Shown piece by piece: positions 52,779 to 61,501 of a stretch of DNA of 64,000 bases. This DNA comes from CAVXGU01 sp963761615. GTDB taxonomy: Bacteria > Acidobacteriota > Vicinamibacteria > Vicinamibacterales > CAVVIG01. The notes below the pieces were generated by a model. It was not told the DNA's origin. It did no database searches and saw nothing but the letters and a program-made list of their open reading frames with translations. Both the position numbers and the translations under genes were made by a program. Where the stretch lies: contig CAVXGU010000003.1 of NCBI GenBank assembly GCA_963761615.1, positions 1,240,001 through 1,304,000 on the forward strand, read 5' to 3'. Numbering within the stretch: position 1 is the first letter of the stretch; the number at the start of each line of letters is the position of its first letter.

Positions 52779-54095
52779 CTAGGCGGTGATGTCCACCGGC
52801 ACGCGCAGCGGCGGAACGCCGCCCGCACTGAACCAGGACACCCCCTCGTGGACCAGGTCAATCGCCAGAATGCATCTGCCGGTGCCCGCGGGAGCCTGAA
52901 TGCGAAGCGCGACGTCGCAGGCGGCGCCGGGCTCCAGGGAGCGCGGCAGCGGGCTGCGCAGTCCGTCCTCGACGAGCGTCCGCCCCCGCGGGTCGATCCA
53001 GTGATAGCTCACGAAGATCGGATCGGGGCTCGCGCCACTGTCCCACGTCCGCCAGCTCCGGTTGAGCAGCCGGACGGTCGCGGTCACCGCGGCGCCCGCG
53101 CGGATCCGGGTCGGGCCGTCGAAGGACTCGTAGGTCACGTCGTACGGTCCCGCGAGCGGCTGCGCGGCCTGCCGGACTCGAGGTGCGGGAACCGTCCGGC
53201 GCGCGACGCGCCGGCCGCGCTCGGCGTAGATCGCCCAGTGCTTCGCTCCCAGATCCAGGTCGTGGCGCCGCAGGATCGCGTCGAGCTCGGCGACGACGTC
53301 GTAGACGAGGCGGCCCACGTCCGACCGCAGGTCGCCCCCCGATTCCGGCCGCGTGCCGTACCGTTCCAGGCCCGCCACCGTCCCCGTCACCTCGACGCCG
53401 AAGCCGGCGAACCACCCGTAGTAGTCGTCGAGCACGTACCGGTGTTCGACCGGCTCGCCGGCCGCCGGCGGCGGCGCCCCCCCGGTGCCGGCGGGGGGCT
53501 CCAGCGCGAACTGATACTCGAGGCGATCGCGAATCATGAAGAGGGCCTCGGGGATCCAGTCGAGGTCGATCGACTTCTGCCACTGGCCGAGCCAGTTGCC
53601 CGCCGGCTCGATGAGGAGGAACCGGTCGGTGTGCCGGCCGAGGCGCTGCACGAACCCGAGCGGATCCAGCAGGTGATGGAACGCATCGAACATCGTCGCC
53701 AGGCCGACCGCGTCGGCGGGCTCGTAGGCGTCGAGGTCGGCCGTCTCGAACGTGACGTTCGTGAGACCGCGCTCGCCGGCGGTCCGGCGCGCCCGGTCGA
53801 TGGCCGTGGCGCTGTGGTCGACGCCGACGATGCGCGACGCGGGGAAGCGCCGGGCGAGCTCGCAGGTGATCTCGCCCGGCCCGCAGCCGAGGTCGAGCAT
53901 GGACCGTCCCGGCTCGAGGTGGACGGCCGCCAGGTCGGCGAACCGCCGTATCGTCACGCGTCCGGGATAGGCATCGCTCCAGATGTCGTGCCGGCGGTTC
54001 GCGAACAGCGCATCGTGAAAGGCCCGGTCGCTGGCCGCCGACCAGCGTCGTCTCGCCCAGTTCAGACGTCTGCCGATCCGGGCGAAGAGGTTCAT
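52779..54095 (-). CDS. SAM-dependent methyltransferase with C-terminal beta-sandwich domain
   Basis: 438 residues. Residues about 60-200 form a class I methyltransferase (MLDLGCGPGEITCELARRF binds SAM; VGVDHSATAIDRARR). The C-terminal 110 residues are a separate beta-sandwich (TVRLLNRSWRTWDSG; FVSYHWIDPRGRTLVEDGLR; GVSWFSAGGVPPLRVPV), a domain often found on glycosyltransferases and exopolysaccharide enzymes. Substrate unknown; a surface-glycan or lipid role is a guess. Confidence 0.85.
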   Translation of the reverse strand: MNLFARIGRRLNWARRRWSAASDRAFHDALFANRRHDIWSDAYPGRVTIRRFADLAAVHLEPGRSMLDLGCGPGEITCELARRFPASRIVGVDHSATAIDRARRTAGERGLTNVTFETADLDAYEPADAVGLATMFDAFHHLLDPLGFVQRLGRHTDRFLLIEPAGNWLGQWQKSIDLDWIPEALFMIRDRLEYQFALEPPAGTGGAPPPAAGEPVEHRYVLDDYYGWFAGFGVEVTGTVAGLERYGTRPESGGDLRSDVGRLVYDVVAELDAILRRHDLDLGAKHWAIYAERGRRVARRTVPAPRVRQAAQPLAGPYDVTYESFDGPTRIRAGAAVTATVRLLNRSWRTWDSGASPDPIFVSYHWIDPRGRTLVEDGLRSPLPRSLEPGAACDVALRIQAPAGTGRCILAIDLVHEGVSWFSAGGVPPLRVPVDITA

Positions 54096-54132
54096 GCGCC
54101 GGCCGTCCGCCTCGCGAGCGGCCGCCCCGGCA

Positions 54133-55437
54133 TCAGGCCTCTCGGACCCCGTGGCTGCGGACCAGGAAGTAGCCGGCGACGACGACGAGCAGGGCGCCGT
54201 TGATGGCGATGATGTGCGGCGCGCCGATGATCGTCGCGAAGTAGCCGCTCGTGAGGCTGCCGAGCGGCATGCCGCCGCGGAAGGCGACGAGGTAGATGCT
54301 CATCACGCGCCCGCGCATCTCGTTGGGTGCGATCAGCTGGATGAGCGACGTGACCGTGGAGAAGACGACCATCAGCGCCGCGCCGGTGAGGAACAGGAGG
54401 ATGTCGCTCAGCCACAGGGTCCGCGACAGCGCGAAGGCGACGATGAAGATGCCGTACAGGCCCTGCACGATGAGCGCCGTCAGCCCCATCCGCGGGAACT
54501 TGCCGAGCGAGGCGACGATCAGCGCGCCGACCACCGAGCCGGCGCCCGAGAACGCCAGCATGTGGCTGTAGGTGCCCGCACCCTGCTGGAAGACCTGCTG
54601 CGCGAAGAGCGGCAGGAACGTCAGCACGGCGAAGCCGAGGAAGGTCGTCGTCGCCGCCAGGATGATGAGCGCGACCAGGCTGCCGCGGGCGCGCACGTAC
54701 TGGAGGCCGGTCTGCATCTCGGCTCTCATGCTCCGCACTTCGACCGGCGGGATGTGCTTCACGTGGAGCGAGAAGAGCGCGTAGATGACGACGAGGAAGG
54801 AGAGCGAGTTGAGGACGAAGCAGATCGCCATCCCCTGGGGATCGCTGAACCCGATGCGCGCGGCGATCGCGATCGTCGCGCCGAAGACGAGCGGACCGAT
54901 GACGCGCGCGATGTTGAACTGGATCGAGTTCAGCGCGACGGCGTTCGGCAGGTCCTTCTTGTCGACGAGCGAGGGGATGAGCGACTGGTAGGCCGGTCCG
55001 CCGAACGACTGGGCGAGGCCGGTCATGAACGACAGCGTCAGGATGTACCAGATCTTGACGCCGCCGGAGAAGACCAGCACCGCGAGCACGGCCGCCGTCG
55101 TCATCTGGATGTACTGCGAGGCGAGGAGCGTCTTCCGGCGATCGCGTCGATCGGCGATCACGCCGCCGATGAGCGTGAAGAGCATGATCGGCAGCTGCTG
55201 GAGGAACGCGTCGAGCCCGAGGAAGAAGGCCGACCCGGTGAGCGACAGCACGAGCCAGTTCTGTGCCGTCGTCTGGGTCCAGGTGCCAATGCTCGAGGTA
55301 CAGGCGCCGAACCACTGCACGCGGAAGTCGCGATACGAGAAGGCCGCGAGCGTGCGGCGCAAGGCCCGGGAGCCGATTGACGAAGCCGGGGGCACCGCAG
55401 GGTCGGCAGGAGCTACTGGAGGGCTGATCTCAGCCAA
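54133..55437 (-). CDS. MFS transporter (EntS-like exporter family)
   Basis: 434 residues with about twelve membrane helices. Typical motifs are FRVQWFGACTSSIGTWTQTT near the N-terminus, GGVIADRRDRRKTLL (MFS motif A) and APNEMRGRVMSIYLVAFRGG. This is the MFS_3/EntS-type group of exporters. Substrate unknown. Divergent from the imuA operon. Confidence 0.92.
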   Translation of the reverse strand: MAEISPPVAPADPAVPPASSIGSRALRRTLAAFSYRDFRVQWFGACTSSIGTWTQTTAQNWLVLSLTGSAFFLGLDAFLQQLPIMLFTLIGGVIADRRDRRKTLLASQYIQMTTAAVLAVLVFSGGVKIWYILTLSFMTGLAQSFGGPAYQSLIPSLVDKKDLPNAVALNSIQFNIARVIGPLVFGATIAIAARIGFSDPQGMAICFVLNSLSFLVVIYALFSLHVKHIPPVEVRSMRAEMQTGLQYVRARGSLVALIILAATTTFLGFAVLTFLPLFAQQVFQQGAGTYSHMLAFSGAGSVVGALIVASLGKFPRMGLTALIVQGLYGIFIVAFALSRTLWLSDILLFLTGAALMVVFSTVTSLIQLIAPNEMRGRVMSIYLVAFRGGMPLGSLTSGYFATIIGAPHIIAINGALLVVVAGYFLVRSHGVREA

Positions 55438-55600
55438 GCGCGTCCCTGGATTCGATTCTAAATCGCCCTTTTTCAGAGCTTTAGCCCCACAGTAGTTCGG
55501 CTGAAGGCAACGGTCGGTATCTTACCTCAGTCGTGGCTTGATCGACGGACGAGGGCTGCGCTATAGTTCGTCTCGAAGGCGAAGATAAAGCGAAAATCAA
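55438..55600. promoter_or_regulatory. Divergent MFS/imuA promoter region with candidate SOS operator
   Basis: This 163-bp gap is AT-richer than its surroundings. TATAGT (55563-55568) is a possible -10 of imuA. Overlapping it is the interrupted dyad TTCGTCTCGAA (55567-55577). ImuA-ImuB-DnaE2 operons are usually LexA-controlled, so this dyad is a candidate operator, but I know no LexA consensus for this lineage to test it against. No clear ribosome-binding site precedes the imuA ATG. Confidence 0.35.
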
Positions 55601-56356
55601 ATGGCTTCTCTTGCGCGCGCCGATCTCGAATCGCTCCTCCGCGTCCGGCAGCTCGATCGCACGCTCACCACGGCGCTGCCGGAACCCGCCGCCGCGCTCG
55701 ACCCGTACTGTCTGGCACCGACCGGGGTGGCCGCGCTCGACGCCCGGCTGGGCGGCGGACTGCCGCGCGGCCAGCTCTCGGAGATCACCGGCCCGCGCTC
55801 GTCGGGGCGCGCCAGCCTCGCAGCGCGGATGCTGGCGTCGGCCGTCGCGCGCGGGGAGCTCGCGGCGCTCGTCGACGCGCTCGACATGTTCGATCCCGGG
55901 CCCGCCGAGGCGGCCGGCCTCGAGCTGGACCGGCTGCTCTGGATCCGCGGCCACATGGTGACCAGTCCCGGCCTGTGCCGCGATCTCAATCAGCGTGCGC
56001 TCGAGCAGGCCATCCGGGCGCTCGCGCTCGTGCTCCAGGCCGGCAACTTCGGCCTCGTCGTCTTCGACGCGGCCGAGGCGCCGGCGCTGGCGGCCGGTCG
56101 CCTGCCGTTCACCACCTGGCTCCGCCTGTCGCGTCTCGTCGAGGGCAGCCAGACGACGGTCGTGCTGATCGGCGGCGCGCCGATGGCGCGGAGCGCGGCG
56201 GGGGTGTCGGTGAAGCTTGCGGCACGCGGCCGCGCTCGTTTTCAAGGACATCTGTTCGAGGGGATCGAGGTCGAGGCGCGTGTTGTGCGCGCCCGTGCGC
56301 ACGGACCGGAAGGGACGGCCGCCGCGTTCGCCACGGTCGCCGCGAGCCATGACTGA
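55601..56356 (+). CDS. imuA: ImuA translesion-synthesis protein (RecA-like)
   Basis: 251 residues. RecA-fold protein with LDARLGGGLPRGQLSEITGP and, in the P-loop, GPRSSGRAS where RecA has GPESSGKT; the lysine is replaced by arginine, so ATP hydrolysis may be lost. FGLVVFDAAEAP corresponds to Walker B. ImuA acts with ImuB and DnaE2 in damage-induced mutagenesis. It overlaps imuB by eight bases. Confidence 0.87.
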   Translation: MASLARADLESLLRVRQLDRTLTTALPEPAAALDPYCLAPTGVAALDARLGGGLPRGQLSEITGPRSSGRASLAARMLASAVARGELAALVDALDMFDPGPAEAAGLELDRLLWIRGHMVTSPGLCRDLNQRALEQAIRALALVLQAGNFGLVVFDAAEAPALAAGRLPFTTWLRLSRLVEGSQTTVVLIGGAPMARSAAGVSVKLAARGRARFQGHLFEGIEVEARVVRARAHGPEGTAAAFATVAASHD

Positions 56357-57815
56357 TCGCCAGGCTCCCGTCCCCTCGTTTGCGTGTCTCTGGATCCCGC
56401 AGGGCGCCGGAGACACGCTCGCCGAGATCGCCCGGGCGTTTTCGCCGCGCTACGAGCGGCGCGGCGACGACGCGATCGTGCTCGATGTGAGCGGGCTGAC
56501 ACGGATGTTCGGCGACGCGCGCGCCATCGCCGAGGCGATCCGGCGCGACGCCGATCGGCGGGGCCTCGTCGTGCACGTCGCCCTGGCCGGCACGTCGACG
56601 GCGGCGCAGCTGCTCGCGCGCGCGCGTCCCGGTGTCACCATCGTCGAACCCGGCCGCGAAGCCCAGGCCCTGGCCCCGGTGCCGATAGAAGTGGCGCCTG
56701 CGGCCATGCGAGCCCGAGGACAAGGAGATCCGGGGGCGAGCATCGGCGTCGGTTCGCGGCGGGGGTGGGGCCCCGCCGCGAATGAAAAAAAGTCGGCACC
56801 TGCAGCGAATTGCCCCGTGGGTGTCTTCAAGTCCTGGGGGATCCGGATGCTGGGCGAGCTGGCGGCGCTGCCGGCGGCCGACCTCGCCGCCCGGATCGGC
56901 CGCGAAGCCGCCCGCTGGCAGGCGCTGGCGCGCGGCGAGGAAGTGATGCCGCTCGTGCCCGAGGCGCCCGAGGAGCGGTTCGAGGCGTCGATCGATCTCG
57001 AATGGCCGATCGAAGGGCTCGAGCCGCTGTCCTTCGTGCTCACGCGGCTGCTCGAGCCGCTCACGACCAGGCTCGAGCGGCGCGATCGCGCCGTGGCGGT
57101 GCTGCACGTGCGATTCGTCCTGACGACGGGCGCCGCCGTCGTGCGCAGCCTGCGGGTCGCCTCGCCGGTGCGCGAAGTGCGGACACTGCGCGGGCTCGTG
57201 CTGCTCGACCTCGAGTCGCATCCGTTGGAAGCGGCCGTCGATCGCGTCGAACTGCTCGTCGACCCGACGCCGGGGAAGGTGCTCCAGCACACGCTGTTCG
57301 AGCGCCCGCATCCGACGCCGGAGCAGCTGTCCACGCTCGTCGCGCGCCTGAGCGCGCTGATGGGGCAGGACCGCATCGGCGCGCCCGCGACGCTCGACAC
57401 CCATCGTCCCGGCGCGTTCGTGATGAAGGCGTTCGCGCCTGCGGCCCGAAGTCATGTTGACGGTGTCGCGGCCAATCCGCTGACAGGGGCGTCGGTGCCG
57501 TCGATGCTGCACCGGTGCCGGCAGCCGGTGCCCGCACGCGTCGCGGTCGCGCACGGCCGGCCCGTGCGCGTCGTGACCGATCGGCAGGGCTTTGCCGGCG
57601 GTGTCGTCGTGTCCGCTGCCGGCCCCTGGCGCGCGTCGGGGGAGTGGTGGAACGCCCGCGGCCCATCGGGGAATGACAGGGTGGATGGGGCTCCGACCCA
57701 CCCGGCCCCGTACGACCGCACCGAATGGGACGTTGCGCTCGCCGATGGCGGTGTCTATGGCGTCTTCGAAGATCACCGGTCGGGCCGGTGGTTCATCGAA
57801 GGGATGGTCGACTGA
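56349..57815 (+). CDS. imuB: ImuB Y-family polymerase-like protein
   Basis: 488 residues. Y-family fold recognisable in IVLDVSGLTRMFGDARAIAE, VHVALAGTSTAAQLLARA and WGIRMLGELAALPAADLAAR, without the polymerase's catalytic carboxylates, as known for ImuB, which serves as an adaptor for DnaE2 and the beta clamp. Residues about 117-155 form an unusual Gly/Arg-rich insert whose DNA contains a 12-bp-arm palindrome. Stop TGA lies in the following repeat. Confidence 0.9.
   Translation: MTDRQAPVPSFACLWIPQGAGDTLAEIARAFSPRYERRGDDAIVLDVSGLTRMFGDARAIAEAIRRDADRRGLVVHVALAGTSTAAQLLARARPGVTIVEPGREAQALAPVPIEVAPAAMRARGQGDPGASIGVGSRRGWGPAANEKKSAPAANCPVGVFKSWGIRMLGELAALPAADLAARIGREAARWQALARGEEVMPLVPEAPEERFEASIDLEWPIEGLEPLSFVLTRLLEPLTTRLERRDRAVAVLHVRFVLTTGAAVVRSLRVASPVREVRTLRGLVLLDLESHPLEAAVDRVELLVDPTPGKVLQHTLFERPHPTPEQLSTLVARLSALMGQDRIGAPATLDTHRPGAFVMKAFAPAARSHVDGVAANPLTGASVPSMLHRCRQPVPARVAVAHGRPVRVVTDRQGFAGGVVVSAAGPWRASGEWWNARGPSGNDRVDGAPTHPAPYDRTEWDVALADGGVYGVFEDHRSGRWFIEGMVD
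56753..56782. repeat. Palindrome inside imuB
   Basis: TTCGCGGCGGGG (56753-56764) and CCCCGCCGCGAA (56771-56782) are perfect inverted arms with a 6-base loop. An A7 run follows at 56785-56791. The segment lies between conserved ImuB blocks. Confidence 0.7.
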
Positions 57816-58006
57816 AACGGGTGCCGGGCACCAGGGGGGTGGCCGGGTGCACTCCGTAGTGCGGACCTTCAGGTCCGCCGCAGGGCAGGCCTGAAGGCCT
57901 GCGCTACGTCGATCCCCAAGCTACGTCGATCCCGAAACGCCTCCAGGCACCTGGCACCTGGCACCAGCACCCGGCACCCGGCCCATGACACCTGGCACCT
58001 GTTTCA
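57813..58006. repeat. Inverted-repeat element between imuB and dnaE2
   Basis: TGAAACGGGTGCC (57813-57825) and GGCACCTGTTTCA (57994-58006) are inverted with one mismatch in 13. Inside are two perfect 18-bp palindromes, GCGGACCTTCAGGTCCGC (57861-57878) and GCAGGCCTGAAGGCCTGC (57885-57902), two copies of GCTACGTCGATCCC, and GGCACC-type units. It supplies the imuB stop and the dnaE2 start codon. Confidence 0.75.
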
Positions 58007-61000
58007 TCGAACTCCACGCGGCCTCGGCGTTCAGTTTTCTCGAGGGCGCGTCGCTGCCGGAAGCGCTCGTCGACCGGGCCGCCGAGCTCGGCTATCCCGC
58101 ACTCGCGCTCCTCGATCGCGACGGCGTTTACGGCGCACCGCGCTTCCACAAGGCCGCGCTGGCCGCCGGCATCCGCCCGATCATCGGGGCGGAGCTGACG
58201 ATTGGCGCCTCCGGCCCGCGCGAGGGGTCGGAGGGCCGTGCGCGGAGTGCGCCCCAGAGCCTTGAACGATGCTGGCCGCTGCCCGTCCTCTGCGAATCCC
58301 AGGACGGGTACCGGAATCTCTGTCGCCTCGTCACGCGGATGAAGCTCGCCTCGCCGAAGGGGGCGGGCGCGCTCGCGCTCGGGGACTTCGACGGCATGAC
58401 GGGCGGCCTCGTGGCGCTCGTGGGGCGCCCGGCGCTCGACGCCCGCCGCTTCGGCGTCGGCGGGTTCGCCGACGCGCTCGTCGGCCTGTTCGGCCGCGAC
58501 CGCGTGTACGTCGAGCTGCAGCGGCACGGCCGGCGCGACGAGGAAGCCGACAACGCCGCGCTCGTCGCGCTGGCGTCGGCGTTCCACCTGCCGGTGGTGG
58601 CGACCGGCGGGGTCCGCTTCGCCCATCCGTCGGCGCGGCCGCTCTTCGACGTGCTGACGTGCATCCGCCATCACACCGATCTGGCCCGCGCCGGCCGGCG
58701 CCTCGCGCCCAACGCGGAGCGCTACCTGAAGCCGCCGGCCGAGGTGGCGGCGCTCTTCGCCGATCGGCCGGATGCCGTCGCCCGGACGGGCGAGCTGGCC
58801 GACCGCCTGCAGTTCACGCTCGCGGATCTCGGCTACCGCTTTCCCGACTATCCCGTGCCCGAGGGCGAGACGCAGGCGTCGTTCCTCCGGCAGATCACCG
58901 AGGTCGGCGCGCGCGAGCGCTACCGTCCGTACCACGACCGGGCGCGCGCGCAGATCGCGCGTGAGCTCGATCTCATCGAGAAGCTCCAGCTCGCCGGCTA
59001 CTTCCTCATCGTCTGGGACCTGGTGAACTTCTGCCGGCGCCACGGCATCCTCGTGCAAGGGCGCGGCTCGGCGGCCAACAGCGCCGTCTGCTACAGCCTG
59101 GGGATCACGGCGGTCGATCCGGTCGGGATGGATCTGCTCTTCGAGCGCTTCCTGTCGGAGGAGCGCGGCGAGTGGCCCGACATCGACCTCGATCTCCCGA
59201 GCGGAGATCGGCGCGAGCGCGTCATCCAGTACGTCTACGAGAAGTACGGCCGGCTCGGAGCGGCGATGACGGCCAACGTCATCACCTACCGCGGCCGGAG
59301 CGCCGCGCGCGAGGTGGGGAAGGTGATGGGCTTCGACCCCGCACAGGTGGACCGGCTCGCGAAGGTGATGGACCACTTCGAATTCAGAGATCCGGACGAC
59401 ACGCTGCCGCATCACCTGGCGACCGTCGGGCTCGATCGGCACGCGGAGCACGTGCAGCTGTTCGCCCGGCTCTGGCGCGAGATTCAGGATCTCCCGCGCC
59501 ATCTCGGCCAGCATTCCGGCGGCATGGTGATCTGTCAGGGCCGCCTCGACGCCTGTGTGCCGCTCGAGCCCGCCACCATGCCCGGCCGCGTGGTCGTCCA
59601 GTGGGACAAGGACGACTGCGCCGACATGGGCATCGTGAAGGTGGATCTGCTGGGCCTCGGCATGATGGCCGCCCTGCAGGATGCGTTCGAATTGATCAAC
59701 GCCCCCGGCACGCCCCCGGCCCCCGGCGCGGGGAACCCGGCACTCGAGTTGGCCACCATCCCTCCCGACGATCCGGCCGTCTACGGGCTTCTTCAGCATG
59801 CCGACACGGTCGGCGTCTTCCAGGTGGAGTCGCGCGCGCAGATGGCGACGCTGCCGCGGCTCAAGCCGGAAGTCTTCTACGACCTGGTGGTGGAAGTGGC
59901 GATCATCCGGCCGGGCCCGATCGTCGGGCAGATGGTGCATCCGTATCTCAACCGCCGCGCCGGGCGCGACGCGGTACGGTATCCCCATCCCTCGCTCGAG
60001 CCGATCCTGAAGCGGACGCTCGGCGTGCCGCTCTTCCAGGAGCAGCTGCTGCGGATCGCGATGGTGGCGGCGGGCTTCACCGGCGGGCAGGCCGAGGAGC
60101 TGCGGCGTGCGTTCGGCTTCAAGCGGTCCGAGCGCCGGATGCGGGCGATCGAGGGCCAGCTGCGCGAGGGCATGGCGGCCAACGGCATCACCGGCGCCGC
60201 GGCGGACGAGATCGTCACGTCGATCACGTCGTTCGCGCTCTACGGGTTCCCGGAGTCGCACGCGGCGAGCTTCGCGCTGCTCGCCTACGCGAGCGCGTAC
60301 CTGAAGGTGTACTTCCCGTCGGCGTTCTACGCCGCGCTCCTCAACAACCAGCCGATGGGCTTCTATCATCCATCGACCCTCGTCAAGGATGCCCAGCGCC
60401 GCGGCGTGCGCTTCCAGCCGATCGACGTGCAGCACTCGAGGTGGGACTGCACGGTGGAGCCCGACGGGGCGATCCGGCTCGGGCTCCGGTACGTGGCCGG
60501 CTTGCGCCAGGCGGTGGGGCGAGCCATCGAGAGTGCCCGAGGCCCGGAGCCTGCGCTCGGGGCCGAGGGGCCCCGAAGCGCGGCGGGCGCGTGGGCCCCC
60601 ACGCGTGCTGGCGAAAGCCGACCGAATGCCGCAACGATTCGACCTGCCGAGGGGATCCCGTCACGCTGCCCGAAGTGCGGCTGCGACGATCCCTCGATGC
60701 TCGAGATCGCGGACGAGGGCGGCTTTTGCAACGTCTGCTCGCACGAATGGGACCGGGGCCGGGCGTCGACGCCCGGCCCCGGGCGCCCCCGCGGGGTTTG
60801 CCTCGCTCGACGACCTGATCGCGCGAACGGGTCTGCGGCGCGACGAGCTCGTCACGCTCGCCGACATCGGTGCGCTCAACGCGTTCGGCTACGACCGCCG
60901 GTCGGCGCTGTGGCAGGCCGAGCGCGCCGTCCGCCCCTCGGGCGAGCTCTTCGACGATGGCGCGAACCCCGCCGATCGCACCTCCCCCTGTCCCCTGCGT

Positions 61001-61420
61001 CCAATGACCGAGTCCGAGCGTCTGGTGGCCGACTATGCGGGCACGGGCCTGTCGATCGGCCGTCATCCGATGGCGCTCTTGCGCGGGGATCTGGCGATGC
61101 GGGGTGTCCTGCGCGCCGCGGACCTGAAGAATACGCGGCGCGGGCGCCGCGTGCGGGTGGCCGGCATGGTCATCACGCGCCAGCGTCCGGGCACCGCCAA
61201 GGGCTTCGTCTTTCTCACGCTCGAGGACGAGACCGGCGTCGCCAACGTCATCGTCCGGCCGGACCTGTTCGCGCGCGATCGGCTGGTTATTGTCGAGGAG
61301 CCGTTTCTGATCGTCGACGGCCTGCTTCAGCACGAGGACGGCGTCGTGGCGGTGCGTGCCGAGCGCGTGCAAGGAATGCATGGGCCGACGGTGGACTTCG
61401 ACGCGCACGACTTTTATTGA
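57985..61420 (+). CDS. dnaE2: Error-prone DNA polymerase DnaE2, frameshifted, with zinc-ribbon insert
   Basis: About 1145 residues after correction. N-terminal PHP domain (ELHAASAFSFLEGASLPEAL; LLDRDGVYGAPRFHKA), alpha-subunit polymerase core with VQGRGSAANSAVCYSLGI and WPDIDLDLPSGDRRERV, fingers PRLKPEVFYDLVVEVAIIRP and C-terminal OB fold (VRVAGMVITRQRPGTAKGF). ATG at 57985 lies inside the upstream repeat. Residues about 850-930 hold an unexpected zinc ribbon (SRCPKCGCDDPSMLEIADEG, CNVCSHEW). The frame then shifts +1 near 60760-60795, continuing FASLDDLIARTGLRRDEL to the end. The polymerase of the ImuA-ImuB-DnaE2 mutasome. Confidence 0.88.
60541..60795. repeat. Palindrome-rich insert within dnaE2
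   Basis: Between conserved GLRQAVGRAIESAR and FASLDDLIARTG are about 255 bp not expected in DnaE2. They include the perfect 28-bp palindrome at 60757-60784 (arms CGGGGCCGGGCG and CGCCCGGCCCCG), the near-palindrome GCGCGTGGGCCCCCACGCGT and a zinc-ribbon coding core. Confidence 0.6.
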
Positions 61421-61501
61421 TCGTCAATTTTTGTCAGAGCCGCTGTACTCGCCCAATTCCCGCAGGTATAATTCCGTGCCATTCACCAACTGGAGGATTC
61501 A

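Noticed and set aside
57904..60435. 843-codon open frame on the minus strand opposite dnaE2
   Set aside because: Antisense shadow of a GC-rich gene; composition is Arg/His/Leu-rich low-information sequence with no domain, while the plus strand has full DnaE2 motifs.
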